Assembly: GCF_001029285.1 (NCBI RefSeq)
Contig: NZ_LDZY01000006.1
Location: 62,001 to 126,000 of the forward strand
DNA: 64,000 bases
Source of the DNA: Desulfosporosinus acididurans
GTDB taxonomy: Bacteria > Bacillota > Desulfitobacteriia > Desulfitobacteriales > Desulfitobacteriaceae
Direction: 5' to 3'
Shown here piece by piece: positions 25,783 to 34,657 of this stretch (within the stretch, counting starts at the first letter, position 1; each line of letters begins with the position of its first letter). A program made the position numbers and the translations under genes. The notes under the pieces are model-generated. The model was not told the origin of the DNA. It ran no database searches and saw only the letters and a program-made list of their open reading frames with translations.

Positions 25783-27261
25783 TTATCGTTCTTTAAACCA
25801 ACCGAGGGGAGACGGTTCGAGATTGATGTTAATCTGTTTCACCTCGGTATATTCCTCAAAACCAAAGGTGCCAAGTTCGCGACCCAAACCGCTCTGTTTG
25901 TAACCCCCCCATGGAGCTTCGTTATACGTTGGATTGTAAGCGTTGATCCAGGTAATACCTGCCCGCAGCTTTTTAATGACACGGAGTCCTTTAGCGCCAT
26001 CTTGCGTAAAGACCCCGCCTGCCAGTCCATAAATCGTGTTGTTGGCCATGGAGATGGCTTCTTGTTCATCTTTGAATTTTTGGACAACCAACACCGGTCC
26101 GAAAATCTCCTCTTGAACAATGCGCATTTCTGGTGAGGTGTCGGTAAAAATCGTAGGTTCTACGAAGTATCCCTTTTCTAAACTGCTATCCAGAATTCGG
26201 TTTCCACCGCACACCAGCCTGGCACCTTCTTTTTTTCCCAGTTCTATGTAATCAAGTACCCGGTTTAGGTGCGTTTCACTGATCAAGGGACCCATTTCGA
26301 CATCCTCCTCCAGCCCCGGCCCAACCTTGATTTGGTTGGTCCGCTCGACAAGCCTCTCCAGGAATTTGTCATGGATGCTCTCTTCAATTAGGAGCCTGGA
26401 GCCTGCGCTGCAAACCTCACCTTGGTTTACAAAGATGGCAAAAAGAGTCCAATCCACAGCTGCCTCCAGATCGGCATCAGCAAAAATGATATTCGGCGAT
26501 TTACCGCCCAGTTCGAGGGAGATATTCTTAATGTTGCCTGTTGCAGCCATCATAATCGAACGTCCTGTCTTAGTACCGCCTGTAAAGGCGACTTTATCAA
26601 TATCGCAATTGGCAGCAATCTCGTGCCCTACTGTATCCCCGGCACCCAGCACCAGGTTAGCAACCCCCTTGGGATAACCCACTGCGTCAATAAGTTCAAA
26701 AAGCCTGATAACTGTTAATGGTGTTAGCTCTGAAGGCTTAAAGACAACTGTGTTGCCTGCCGCGAGGGCCGGTGCTAATTTCCAGGCAGCCATCAACAGC
26801 GGATAATTCCAAGGAACGATCTGTCCGCAGACACCGATGGGCTCGCGAACAACCAAAGTCTGCATCGGGTCAGCTACATCGAAAGTCTGACCATGGGGCT
26901 TGGTGGCAAGACCGGCGTAATACCTAAAGCAAGCCACCGCGTCACTGACATCGCACTGAGCTTCACGCAAGGCTTTGCCGTTGTTCTGAGTTTCCAGCTT
27001 GGCAAATTCTTCCGTCCTCTTTTCCAGGGCGTCGGCGAGGGCAAACATAAATCTGGCGCGTTCACTTGGAGACGTCGCCATCCAGCCATCTTCATAAAAA
27101 GCCCTCTTTGCTGCAGCGACGGCAAGCTTCACATCTTCCGCAGCGCCTTCGGCTACGGTTGCCAGAACACTGGCGTCGGCTGGATTGATAACGTCTCGGG
27201 TCTTACCGTCAAGCGCCGGCACCCATTGACCGTCAATATACATTCTTTCGAAACTTTCCAT
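25783..27261 (-). CDS. Aldehyde dehydrogenase, probable gamma-aminobutyraldehyde dehydrogenase
   Basis: 492 aa NAD(P)-dependent ALDH superfamily. Visible: VPWNYPLLMAAWKLAPALA, FTGGTKTGRSI, catalytic Glu in ELGGKSPNI, catalytic Cys in NQGEVCSAGSRL, EIFGPVL. The sequence is of the betaine-aldehyde/aminoaldehyde type. Between patA and pot genes, so oxidation of 4-aminobutanal to GABA is the probable role; betaine aldehyde remains possible. GAGGAG seven nt before the ATG. Confidence 0.87.
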   Translation of the reverse strand: MESFERMYIDGQWVPALDGKTRDVINPADASVLATVAEGAAEDVKLAVAAAKRAFYEDGWMATSPSERARFMFALADALEKRTEEFAKLETQNNGKALREAQCDVSDAVACFRYYAGLATKPHGQTFDVADPMQTLVVREPIGVCGQIVPWNYPLLMAAWKLAPALAAGNTVVFKPSELTPLTVIRLFELIDAVGYPKGVANLVLGAGDTVGHEIAANCDIDKVAFTGGTKTGRSIMMAATGNIKNISLELGGKSPNIIFADADLEAAVDWTLFAIFVNQGEVCSAGSRLLIEESIHDKFLERLVERTNQIKVGPGLEEDVEMGPLISETHLNRVLDYIELGKKEGARLVCGGNRILDSSLEKGYFVEPTIFTDTSPEMRIVQEEIFGPVLVVQKFKDEQEAISMANNTIYGLAGGVFTQDGAKGLRVIKKLRAGITWINAYNPTYNEAPWGGYKQSGLGRELGTFGFEEYTEVKQININLEPSPLGWFKER

Positions 27262-27362
27262 GCATAAGCTCCTCTCTCGAAATTAATTTGCAGTTTATAA
27301 TTATGTTTCTGGGATCATTAAATCTAGACGACTGCTGCACAACATATCGGGAAAGCATTTTG

Positions 27363-28169
27363 TCATCCAACCTGACCCTTTTTGGAAGTTTTGGCCTCGA
27401 AGGTTCGCATAAACACAAGTATTAAGAGCGTGATAAGGATAATCACAGTGACTAAGGCATTGATATCCGGCGAGACTCCGGTTTTGACCTTGTTGAAAAT
27501 ATAGATGGGCAGTGTCATGCTGTCCACACCGGTGGTAAAAAAGCTGACAATCACATCATCGAGGGATAGCGTAAGTGCCAGCATAGCACCGGCGAGAATT
27601 CCTGGGGCGATGATCGGCAGAGTAATGCGTAAAAGAGTATGCAGACGGGTAGCACCCAGGTCCATCGCAGCCTCTTCCACAGACATGTCGTAGCCGGCAA
27701 TACGTGAACGCACCGTAACAACAACATAAGGCATCGAGAAGGTGACATGGGCAATAATCAGCGTCGTAATACCCAGACTAATATTTAGAATGTGGTAAAA
27801 GGCGAGCAAAGAGATGCCCATGACGATCTCGGGGATAACAATGGGGATATAGAGAAAGGAGTCGACAATACTTTTACCCCGAAATTCATAGCGAAACATT
27901 CCTATGGCGGCAAGAGTGCCAATAAAAACCGAGATGACGACGGTAGCGACGGCAACGATCGCTGTGTTTTCTAAGGCCGACATAAGATCCGTGTTCTGCA
28001 GCATAATGCCGTACCACTGGAGTGTGAATCCCTGAAAAACAATATTGAGCTTAGACGAATTAAACGAGAAAAAAACAATGATCGCAATGGGTAGATAGAG
28101 AAAGATATAGATCAGGGTCACAAAGGCCGCCGCCAGGAGCTTGGTTAATTGTTTGTTGCTTTGCTTCAT
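27363..28169 (-). CDS. potC: Spermidine/putrescine ABC transporter permease PotC
   Basis: 268 aa, six membrane segments, binding-protein-dependent permease with the EAA loop VEEAAMDLGATRLHTLLRITLPIIAPGI. Pairs with PotB. 12 bp after potB. Family also includes putrescine-specific PotI; the nearby putrescine catabolic genes favour putrescine as substrate. Confidence 0.9.
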   Translation of the reverse strand: MKQSNKQLTKLLAAAFVTLIYIFLYLPIAIIVFFSFNSSKLNIVFQGFTLQWYGIMLQNTDLMSALENTAIVAVATVVISVFIGTLAAIGMFRYEFRGKSIVDSFLYIPIVIPEIVMGISLLAFYHILNISLGITTLIIAHVTFSMPYVVVTVRSRIAGYDMSVEEAAMDLGATRLHTLLRITLPIIAPGILAGAMLALTLSLDDVIVSFFTTGVDSMTLPIYIFNKVKTGVSPDINALVTVIILITLLILVFMRTFEAKTSKKGQVG

Positions 28170-28181
28170 AACCTTACCCCC

Positions 28182-29060
28182 TTACGTTATATTTTCGAGA
28201 CTACCGCCGAAGTGCTTGTAGACTCTCATCAAGACGATAGTGAAGACAATCAGGAGAATCGATAGAGCTGCGCCAAAGGGCCAATCTCTCGCCGCAAGAA
28301 ATTGGTTTCTAATAAGATTGCCAACGAGGACGGAATTGCCGCCGCCTAATAAGTCACTAATGAAGAAGTAACCAAGCGTCGGGATAAAGACTTGGATACA
28401 GCCGGCAAAAACACCCGGAACGGTGAGCGGGAGCGTCACCCGCCAAAAGGCTCGCCGCGGCTTGGCACCGAGATCGTTGGCGGCTTCCAGTAAAGAACGA
28501 TCAAGTTTCTCGATTGAGCTGTAAAGCGGCAATACCATAAACGGAAACAGGGTATAGACCATTCCGACCATCACAGCTCCGTTTGTATAAAGCATCTGGA
28601 GTGGCTGAGAAATCAAGTGCGTTGATAGCAGCAGGGTGTTAAAGGTACCGTTCGTCCGCAGCAGAATTATCCAGCCATAGGTACGAATGAGTGAGTTAGT
28701 CCAAAAGGGCAGCATAATTAGGGAAAGCAGAATACTTTTGTTGCGGTCACTGGCTCTGGCAATGATATAAGCGAAAGGATAGCCTATTACCAGGCAGAGT
28801 ACCGTGGTTGCCAGAGCAATGACAATGGAAACAAAAAAGATCTTCAGGTAAAGGGGATCATAGATCCGCAGGTAGTTTTCAAAATTGAAACTCGCAACGA
28901 CTCCCCCATAAGTACCCTTTTTCATAAAGCTGATTACAAGGATATATACCAGGGGAGCGGCGACGAAAATTAGAAGCCAGAGGATAACCGGACCAACCAT
29001 CAGGAAAAGGGGAATGCTTCGGGAAAAAGCCCTTCGCTTCTTAGGTGCGACTGTATTCAT
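28182..29060 (-). CDS. potB: Spermidine/putrescine ABC transporter permease PotB
   Basis: 292 aa with six membrane segments and the EAA loop LEAANDLGAKPRRAFWRVTLPLTVPGV. The start overlaps the potA stop by four bases. First permease half of the transporter. Confidence 0.9.
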   Translation of the reverse strand: MNTVAPKKRRAFSRSIPLFLMVGPVILWLLIFVAAPLVYILVISFMKKGTYGGVVASFNFENYLRIYDPLYLKIFFVSIVIALATTVLCLVIGYPFAYIIARASDRNKSILLSLIMLPFWTNSLIRTYGWIILLRTNGTFNTLLLSTHLISQPLQMLYTNGAVMVGMVYTLFPFMVLPLYSSIEKLDRSLLEAANDLGAKPRRAFWRVTLPLTVPGVFAGCIQVFIPTLGYFFISDLLGGGNSVLVGNLIRNQFLAARDWPFGAALSILLIVFTIVLMRVYKHFGGSLENIT

Positions 29061-30190
29061 ACACTCACCTCGATTTTCGGGACCTGCTCTATGAGATTAT
29101 AGAGCGTTTCCTCATGGGTATGGAGAACAACGGTACTGTCCTTTTCCCAATAGACCCAAACGACCTCGCCTGGGGAAATCAGCGGTGTGCCAGCCAGCAG
29201 GCTCATTTTAAGTTCCTGACCATTAGGCAGTTCAATGATTGTCTTGATAATCGAACCTACATAGATATGCTCTTTGACAGTGCCCCTGATGTTGAAACCG
29301 GGCACAACGGCAGCTGAACATTTGAGCTTTTCAGGGCGTACTGAGATATAGACCATCTCGTCATGGCTGAACCCTGCTGCGCTGACCTCGGCGCTGCCAG
29401 TTTCAAAGATAACGTTGAGGTTGTCGCCGTCGACACTTCCAACCGAAGCCTCAAAAATATTCGATTCACCAATAAAATCTGCGACGAATTTCGTTGCCGG
29501 TTGATTATAGATCTTATCAGGCGGGCCGATCTGCTCCAAGATACCGCTGTTCATGACTGCGATGCGATCGCTCATGGTTAAGGACTCTTCCTGATCGTGG
29601 GTAACATAAACAAAGGTAATGCCCAGTTGGCGTTGGAGGTGCTTGAGTTCAACTTGCATCTGTTTGCGCAGTTTAAGATCCAACGCACCCAGTGGCTCAT
29701 CAAGCAACAAAACCTTAGGTCGATTGACAAGTGCTCTGGCAATAGCCACACGCTGTTTCTGTCCGCCTGACAACTGGGAAGGCATCCGCTTCTCGTAGCC
29801 ATCCATCTGCACTAAGGAAAGCATCTCGCCAACCCGCTGTCGGATTTCCTCTTTCTTGACTTTTTTCTCGGTTAGCCCAAAAGCAATATTGTCATAGATG
29901 TTCATATGAGGGAACAAGGCATAATTCTGGAACACAGTGTTGACATTACGCTGGTAGGGTGCCTTGTTCCCAACATCTTCACCTTCGATGATCACAGCGC
30001 CTGAGGTCACGGCTTCAAATCCGGCAATCATTCGCAAGGTTGTCGTCTTGCCACAGCCGGAAGGCCCGAGCATCGTTAAAAACTCACCCTCCCGTATCTG
30101 AAGGTTTAGGTTTTTGACGACCTTGTTAGCACCATAAAATTTATCCACATTGCGCAGTTCAACCATGACCTTATCAGATACTTGTGCCAT
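29057..30190 (-). CDS. potA: Spermidine/putrescine ABC transporter ATP-binding protein PotA
   Basis: 377 aa. Walker A GPSGCGKTT, signature LSGGQKQRVAIARAL, Walker B VLLLDEPLGALD, H-loop YVTHDQEE, then a C-terminal TOBE regulatory domain (about residues 240-370). AAGGAGG seven nt before the ATG. Precedes potB and potC. Confidence 0.93.
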   Translation of the reverse strand: MAQVSDKVMVELRNVDKFYGANKVVKNLNLQIREGEFLTMLGPSGCGKTTTLRMIAGFEAVTSGAVIIEGEDVGNKAPYQRNVNTVFQNYALFPHMNIYDNIAFGLTEKKVKKEEIRQRVGEMLSLVQMDGYEKRMPSQLSGGQKQRVAIARALVNRPKVLLLDEPLGALDLKLRKQMQVELKHLQRQLGITFVYVTHDQEESLTMSDRIAVMNSGILEQIGPPDKIYNQPATKFVADFIGESNIFEASVGSVDGDNLNVIFETGSAEVSAAGFSHDEMVYISVRPEKLKCSAAVVPGFNIRGTVKEHIYVGSIIKTIIELPNGQELKMSLLAGTPLISPGEVVWVYWEKDSTVVLHTHEETLYNLIEQVPKIEVSV

Positions 30191-30219
30191 GCGGGCACCT
30201 CCTTATTGCTTGTGTCGGT

Positions 30220-30558
30220 TTACAGAGTTTTCTCTCCTCTCTCTCCGGTTCGTATACGCATGACATCGCGGACATCGGAAATAAACACTTTGCCGTCTCC
30301 TACGTTACCCGTCGAGATTGTTTCGTGGAGCTCAGTAAGAATCTCCTCAACATCCTCATCTAAAACGACCGTCATCACCTGAACTTTAGGCAGTAAGTTT
30401 ATCTCGAGGTTAAGTCCTTCAAACTCCTTGATTCTGCCCTTTTGGTGACCACAGCCCATAACGGCTGTAACTGTAAGGCCGATATAGTCGTGCTTAGCAA
30501 GGATTTTCTTTACATCGACGAGTTTCTCCGAACGAGTGATTATTTCAAGTTTTACCAT
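30220..30558 (-). CDS. PII-family (GlnB-like) signal protein without the T-loop tyrosine
   Basis: 112 aa, the exact usual PII length, when started at the ATG at 30558 (GGGAG about 10 nt upstream). Core signatures: GLTVTAVMGCGHQKG, a changed T-loop ending LLPKVQVMTVVLDED, and the C-terminal STGNVGDGKVFISDVRDVMRIRTGE. The T-loop has EFEG where the uridylylated Tyr would stand, so control by uridylylation is unlikely; binding of ATP/ADP and 2-oxoglutarate is possible. Lies between potD and potA, suggesting nitrogen-status control of polyamine uptake (inference). Confidence 0.88.
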   Translation of the reverse strand: MVKLEIITRSEKLVDVKKILAKHDYIGLTVTAVMGCGHQKGRIKEFEGLNLEINLLPKVQVMTVVLDEDVEEILTELHETISTGNVGDGKVFISDVRDVMRIRTGERGEKTL

Positions 30559-30604
30559 CTTGTTTCCACTCCCTTTTCTGGTTTCGCTGTACCCGGTTGA
30601 TTCA

Positions 30605-31672
30605 TCAGCCCTTAAATTCTGTCCAGATTCTATCAAATTGGCTCAACGAGGCCCCTACATCGTTAAGAAGTTCGCTGCTTTTAATCTTGTCGAAGGGAAT
30701 ATTGCTGGCTGGGTTGTCAAGATAACTTTTCGCTAACAATGAATGGGCAGCTTTGTTGGGATTGGTATAGGGGTACTCGGCGGAAATTAATTTACTAACT
30801 TTCGGATCAAGGATGTAGTTAATGAACATCTCTGCTTCCTTTTCATGCTTGGTACCTTTAACGATACAGAGGTTATCAATAGTAAGCCCGGAAATTCCCT
30901 CTTTAGGCCAAACAATTTTGATATCCGGGTTCGATTTGATGGCCAGAGCAGCTTCGCCATTGTAGATGAGGCCAATAGAGCATTCTCCTGAAATCAAAGA
31001 GGTTTTAGGGCTGTCACTGTCAAATACCTTAATATTCGGTCTGAGCTTCTTTAACCAACGTTCAGCTTCTTGAAGATCATTTTCGTTGGTATCGTTGAGC
31101 GAGTGGCCTGTTGCGAGCAAGGCGGCTCCGATAATGGGCCGCTCATCGTCAACAACGACGATCTGGTTTTTGAACGAGGGATCAAGCAAATCGTTATAGC
31201 TGGTGATGGTCTTCGTCACCTTTTTAGTGTTGACCGCCAGAACAACCGGACTGGAAAGGTACGGAACTGTGTATTTATTTCCCGGGTCGTAATCACGGTT
31301 GAGAAAGCTGTCATCTATGTTTTGGAAATTCGGGATATTATCTTTGTTAATCGGCTGAATAAGATTTTGGGCTATCATGCCTTTAACAGCGTAATTACTG
31401 GGTACGACGACATCATACTGTGAGAGTCCGCCCGCTTGTAATTTAGCGATCATTTCCTCGTTAGAAGAGAAGTTGCTCATCTTGACTGTGATGCCATACT
31501 TCTTTTTGAAGGAATCGAGCACTGACTGCGGGGTATACTCAGTCCATTGAAAAAAATTAAGTTCTTTAGTATCGCTGCCGTCACTCGTAGTTTTACTGGA
31601 ACCGCAGCCGCCGAGAGATACCACTCCAAACGTCAAGAGCACCACCATAACCAAGGATAAGATACGTTTCAT
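30605..31672 (-). CDS. potD: Spermidine/putrescine-binding lipoprotein PotD
   Basis: 355 aa. Lipoprotein signal with lipobox SLGGC near residue 23, then a type 2 periplasmic-binding fold with the PotD/PotF pattern (FFQWTEYTPQSVLDSFKKKYG, YDVVVPSNYAVKGMIAQNLIQPI, GLIYNGEAA). GGAGG before the ATG. First gene of the uptake operon potD-PII-potABC. Confidence 0.92.
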   Translation of the reverse strand: MKRILSLVMVVLLTFGVVSLGGCGSSKTTSDGSDTKELNFFQWTEYTPQSVLDSFKKKYGITVKMSNFSSNEEMIAKLQAGGLSQYDVVVPSNYAVKGMIAQNLIQPINKDNIPNFQNIDDSFLNRDYDPGNKYTVPYLSSPVVLAVNTKKVTKTITSYNDLLDPSFKNQIVVVDDERPIIGAALLATGHSLNDTNENDLQEAERWLKKLRPNIKVFDSDSPKTSLISGECSIGLIYNGEAALAIKSNPDIKIVWPKEGISGLTIDNLCIVKGTKHEKEAEMFINYILDPKVSKLISAEYPYTNPNKAAHSLLAKSYLDNPASNIPFDKIKSSELLNDVGASLSQFDRIWTEFKG

Positions 31673-31774
31673 GAAAATTCCTCCTTACTTTAATTTAAAA
31701 TAATAGTTGTGTTAGTTGTCTCTTTATAAAAACTTAACAATAAAAACGGTTGTTAAGCCAACACCTATGTCAGG

Positions 31775-31875
31775 ATAAAGAAAACTTAGCTGGCGCTAAG
31801 CCTCTGGCGAAAGCGGCAGGTTAGTTGCACTTATGCTAGAGGAAAGTATTTAACCGAAGGTTATACTTTCTGATA
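31775..31875 (-). repeat. Dispersed intergenic repeat R2, copy B
   Basis: Between potD and the kinase-like gene. Read on the minus strand it shares with 14446-14560 the blocks TACTTT, ATAAGTGCAACTA, CCAGAG and AAGTTTTCTT in the same order. Internal hairpins: CTTAG..CTAAG near 31789-31804, and AAAGTATTTAACC..GGTTATACTTT near 31845-31871. No coding potential. Confidence 0.5.
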
Positions 31876-31885
31876 GTACAAGAAA

Positions 31886-31918
31886 AGAGGGTTGTCTCGC
31901 CTATAGCGAAACAACCCC
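31886..31918 (-). terminator. Intrinsic terminator after the cytidylate kinase-like gene
   Basis: GGGTTGTCTCG and CGAAACAACCC form a strong stem with the loop CCTATAG. On the minus strand it is followed by a T-rich stretch (CTCTTTTCTTG). Placed 35 bp past the gene stop. Confidence 0.7.
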
Positions 31919-31952
31919 ATTGTTGTTTGTTGCATAATTTTTTGAGATCCTA

Positions 31953-32540
31953 TTATTTCAAATTGAATCTCTTCCTTATAATTTCTACGAGCACATCACA
32001 GGTTCCCTCGACTCCCAGCAGACTGGAATCCAGCATTACATGCTTGAAGTCTTTATCTGACATAGAGTAGCCACAGTAGTGTTTGTGATATGCGTCCCTG
32101 GCTTTGTCTACAGCAGCAATCATTTTCTTTGCCTCGGCGGGTTGCATATCGAGCATCTCCACACAATTACAAAGTCTTGCGGTATACGGTGCATAGATAA
32201 ATACATTAATAATCTCCGTACAATCTTTGAGAATATAATCTGAACACCGACCGACAATAATACACGGCCCTTTTTCCGCAAAATCCGTAATGATTTTTCG
32301 CTGAACAGCAAATATTTGATCCTGAATTTCGTTAGTCCCCATACCCAACGGGTAACTCATGTTGAAAAATGCAGAGTTTGCACTTTCTTCTTCATCACTT
32401 ATGGTTGAAACCGGAAGATTCAGCTTCTTTGAAGTAAATTCCACGATCTCTCTGTCGTAATATTCGATGCCCAACGTTTCACTGACTTTGCGGGCAATTG
32501 GCCGACCTAGACTGCCAAACTGTCGTGCTATAGTAACCAC
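31953..32540 (-). CDS. Cytidylate kinase-like family protein
   Basis: 195 aa. Begins VTIARQFGSLGRPIARKVSETLGIEYYDREIVE, the N-terminal pattern of the cytidylate kinase-like (AAA-type P-loop) family common in Clostridia; IIVGRCSDYIL and the C-terminal region fit. The canonical GxxGxGKS P-loop is changed (FGSLGRPIA), as usual for this family, so true CMP kinase activity is doubtful. GTG start. Substrate unknown. Confidence 0.75.
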   Translation of the reverse strand: MVTIARQFGSLGRPIARKVSETLGIEYYDREIVEFTSKKLNLPVSTISDEEESANSAFFNMSYPLGMGTNEIQDQIFAVQRKIITDFAEKGPCIIVGRCSDYILKDCTEIINVFIYAPYTARLCNCVEMLDMQPAEAKKMIAAVDKARDAYHKHYCGYSMSDKDFKHVMLDSSLLGVEGTCDVLVEIIRKRFNLK

Positions 32541-32705
32541 AAATTTTTGTCCCGTAGTTAATCATCCCTTTGGAGAAATCTTGTTGTGTTTATGTTAGTA
32601 TTTTAGCACAAATAAATTAAAATCCAATGGCTCCATGCTACAAATATTTCGTCTTCTTTTGTATTCCAAGTACAATTCATTAGCCCTTTGGGTAATCCTC
32701 TAGCA

Positions 32706-32780
32706 TTTTGGGGAGACATTGGGCAGTATTCTATCTGAAGCCCCGATGTTCAGCTTTTGCGAAAGCGAGTTCGCTCTTTA
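32706..32780 (-). repeat. Dispersed repeat R1, partial copy 3
   Basis: Read on the minus strand, GCGAACTCGCTTTCGC (a hairpin), then AAAGCTGAACAT and GGGGCTTCAGATA match the 5' flank and first part of R1 copy 1 at 21250-21300. The sequence after GATA diverges and the central AATAATGTCCA hairpin is lost. It lies in the divergent spacer between the kinase-like gene and pucR. Confidence 0.55.
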
Positions 32781-32834
32781 ATTAGTAATATTAGTATGAT
32801 ATACTCTAAAAAATCTGCCAAGGAGGTAAACCCT

Positions 32835-33956
32835 ATGCGGACACAAGTAAAAACGTTATATGAGTCTGCAAGAACAAAATACATGCTGACCATCCTTGGT
32901 GGGCAAAACGGATTGAACAATGCTACTTCCTGGGTATATGTCACCGAAGATATTCAAACCGTTTCATTTTTAAAGGGTGGAGAGCTGGTTATTACCACAG
33001 GGCTTTTTACGCAAAACAACATTAATCTGTATCGCTTCATCCGTACGATCGCTTTGCACAATTGCAGCGGCATCGTGCTTAATGTAGGCAAGTATATTCA
33101 TAAGGAAGATATTACTCCAGAAATTATTGAGTTTTGCAATATCAACGGATTTCCGCTCTTCACTATGCCTTGGGAGATACATTTAGTGGACATTTTACAG
33201 GATTTCTGCAAACTCCTTCTCTATGACAACAATTGGGAAAATCAACTCAGTGCAACTTTTCAGAACGCCATTAATCAGATGCCTGTACAAGACAATACTC
33301 TCCGCGCTCTAAATCAGTTTGGGTTCGAAACTACAGGAGATTACAGGGTTCTCGTAATCCGTAATTTAGCAGATACAACCATAATTACTTCACCGCTAAA
33401 CAGCTACAGTCTGAAATATCACCTGTTCCAATATGACAATATGCACATTCTTGTCTATAATACGACGCAGAAACAGCTTTCCTTGGAAAGGGTTATTACA
33501 CTGATTTGTTATTGTGACAGTATTATCCTGGGTATCAGTGACACGACACATTCCCTTGCCCAAATTAGTTTAAGCTACAAACGCGCTCGTTTTTCTCTGT
33601 CTGCTGCAGAATTCTACAAACGGCAGTGTGTGCGTTTTGATGAGCTTGGACTGCTTCAGATATTTTTCGGTTTATCTGATCCGAGTTTGCTGGAAACACT
33701 TTTTCTGCAGCATCTGGGGAAATTGGAAGAATACGATCGCGACCACGATTCAGATTACATGCACACGCTTCATATTTACCTCTTATCAGATTGCAGCCTG
33801 CTCGATACGGCATCCCGGCTGCACACGCATCGAAATACGATCGTCTACCGCCTTCGAAAAATTAAAGAAATCCTTAATATTGAGCTGGACAATTCTTCAA
33901 TTAAATTTAATCTTATGACGTCCTTTTGTATTAAAGAATATTTTTCTATGTTGTAA
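32835..33956 (+). CDS. PucR-family transcriptional regulator
   Basis: 373 aa from the ATG at 32835 (AAGGAGG eight nt upstream; an in-frame start 26 codons earlier is not supported). N-terminal PucR sensory domain (residues about 15-125, including TTGLFTQNNINLYRFIRTIA and GFPLFTMPWEIHLVDI), a GGDEF-like middle region, and a C-terminal PucR-type HTH (LHTHRNTIVYRLRKIKEILN). Such proteins control purine, amino acid or polyamine use. Next to a purine gene remnant and the putrescine/urea clusters; targets not proven. Confidence 0.88.
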   Translation: MRTQVKTLYESARTKYMLTILGGQNGLNNATSWVYVTEDIQTVSFLKGGELVITTGLFTQNNINLYRFIRTIALHNCSGIVLNVGKYIHKEDITPEIIEFCNINGFPLFTMPWEIHLVDILQDFCKLLLYDNNWENQLSATFQNAINQMPVQDNTLRALNQFGFETTGDYRVLVIRNLADTTIITSPLNSYSLKYHLFQYDNMHILVYNTTQKQLSLERVITLICYCDSIILGISDTTHSLAQISLSYKRARFSLSAAEFYKRQCVRFDELGLLQIFFGLSDPSLLETLFLQHLGKLEEYDRDHDSDYMHTLHIYLLSDCSLLDTASRLHTHRNTIVYRLRKIKEILNIELDNSSIKFNLMTSFCIKEYFSML

Positions 33957-33957
33957 T

Positions 33958-34385
33958 TTATTGTTTATACCTTACTTTGATTAAGCCTTGGTCGCTAATT
34001 TTTAAGGATGGACTAACAGGAAGGGTGAGAGTGCTCAGCGACATAATTTCATTATGATGCATATAACCTAATTTCTTTAGAGCTTGTCTAACATCTTTTA
34101 ACGTTTGGGCTAATATCTCTAGTGATTCTTCAGACAAAATACCACCGACCGGCAGTTCCAAGGCCGCAATGATTTCACCCTGTCAAACAAGATTATTATT
34201 CTATCCACAAAGATCTTATTTTTAAGAAGGTATCTTAAAGGCAATGATATATCTGATCCGCTACCGTTTACTCTAATAGAACTTGTGTTAGCCCTGCTAG
34301 TCCAGGTGAACAAAGTTGAGGCAACAATACCGGCGTGAGAAAGCTCAGTAGGTAACAAATTCAACAGTAATGTCTTGAACGTCAT
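33958..34385 (-). pseudogene. Adenine deaminase C-terminal remnant, frameshifted
   Basis: The frame ending at 33958 reads QGEIIAALELPVGGILSEE then a helical tail and LPVSPSLKISDQGLIKV, the typical adenine deaminase (Ade) C-terminus. Upstream a TGA (about 34182) interrupts it, and the continuation is in another frame (AGIVASTL, GSGSDISLPLRYLL), degraded. The first two-thirds of the gene is missing, cut by the thiamine promoter region. It is convergent with pucR two bases away, a common partnership of PucR regulators with purine catabolism genes. Confidence 0.55.
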
Positions 34386-34403
34386 CAGAAAAAATGATAT
34401 GCT
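34375..34403 (+). promoter_or_regulatory. Promoter of the thiM-thiE operon
   Basis: TTGAAC (34375-34380), 17-bp spacer, TATGCT (34398-34403), about 25 bp ahead of the TPP riboswitch. It overlaps the end of the adenine deaminase remnant. Confidence 0.6.
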
Positions 34404-34429
34404 CTTCGTAGAAAAAAGCCTTACAATTT

Positions 34430-34523
34430 CATAGAGGGAGCTTAAGGAAGTAAGCTGAGAGGGCAGTTGGTACCACTGCCGACCTTTGAACCTGATCTGG
34501 GTAATGCCAGCGGAGGGAAGTGA
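34430..34523 (+). ncRNA. TPP riboswitch (THI element)
   Basis: Conserved core visible: GCTGAGAGGGCAG in the pyrimidine-sensing arm, then GACCTTTGAACCTGATCTGG and GTAATGCCAGCGGAGGGAAG. Binds thiamine diphosphate. A terminator follows at 34546-34574, so control is by premature termination when TPP is plentiful. Downstream genes are thiM and thiE. Confidence 0.95.
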
Positions 34524-34545
34524 TCTATTTTAATCGGTAATTAAT

Positions 34546-34574
34546 CCGCTCATTTTCCTAATGGGCGGTTTTTT
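34546..34574 (+). terminator. Riboswitch-controlled intrinsic terminator
   Basis: CCGCTCATT (34546-34554) pairs with AATGGGCGG (34560-34568), followed by TTTTTT. Expression platform of the TPP riboswitch. Confidence 0.85.
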
Positions 34575-34657
34575 GTTTATTGAGCACAAGTATCTATTCA
34601 CCAAATCATTAAAGAGGAAGAGTCATGAACCTGCCTCTAAGAAAGGAAGACTATAAT

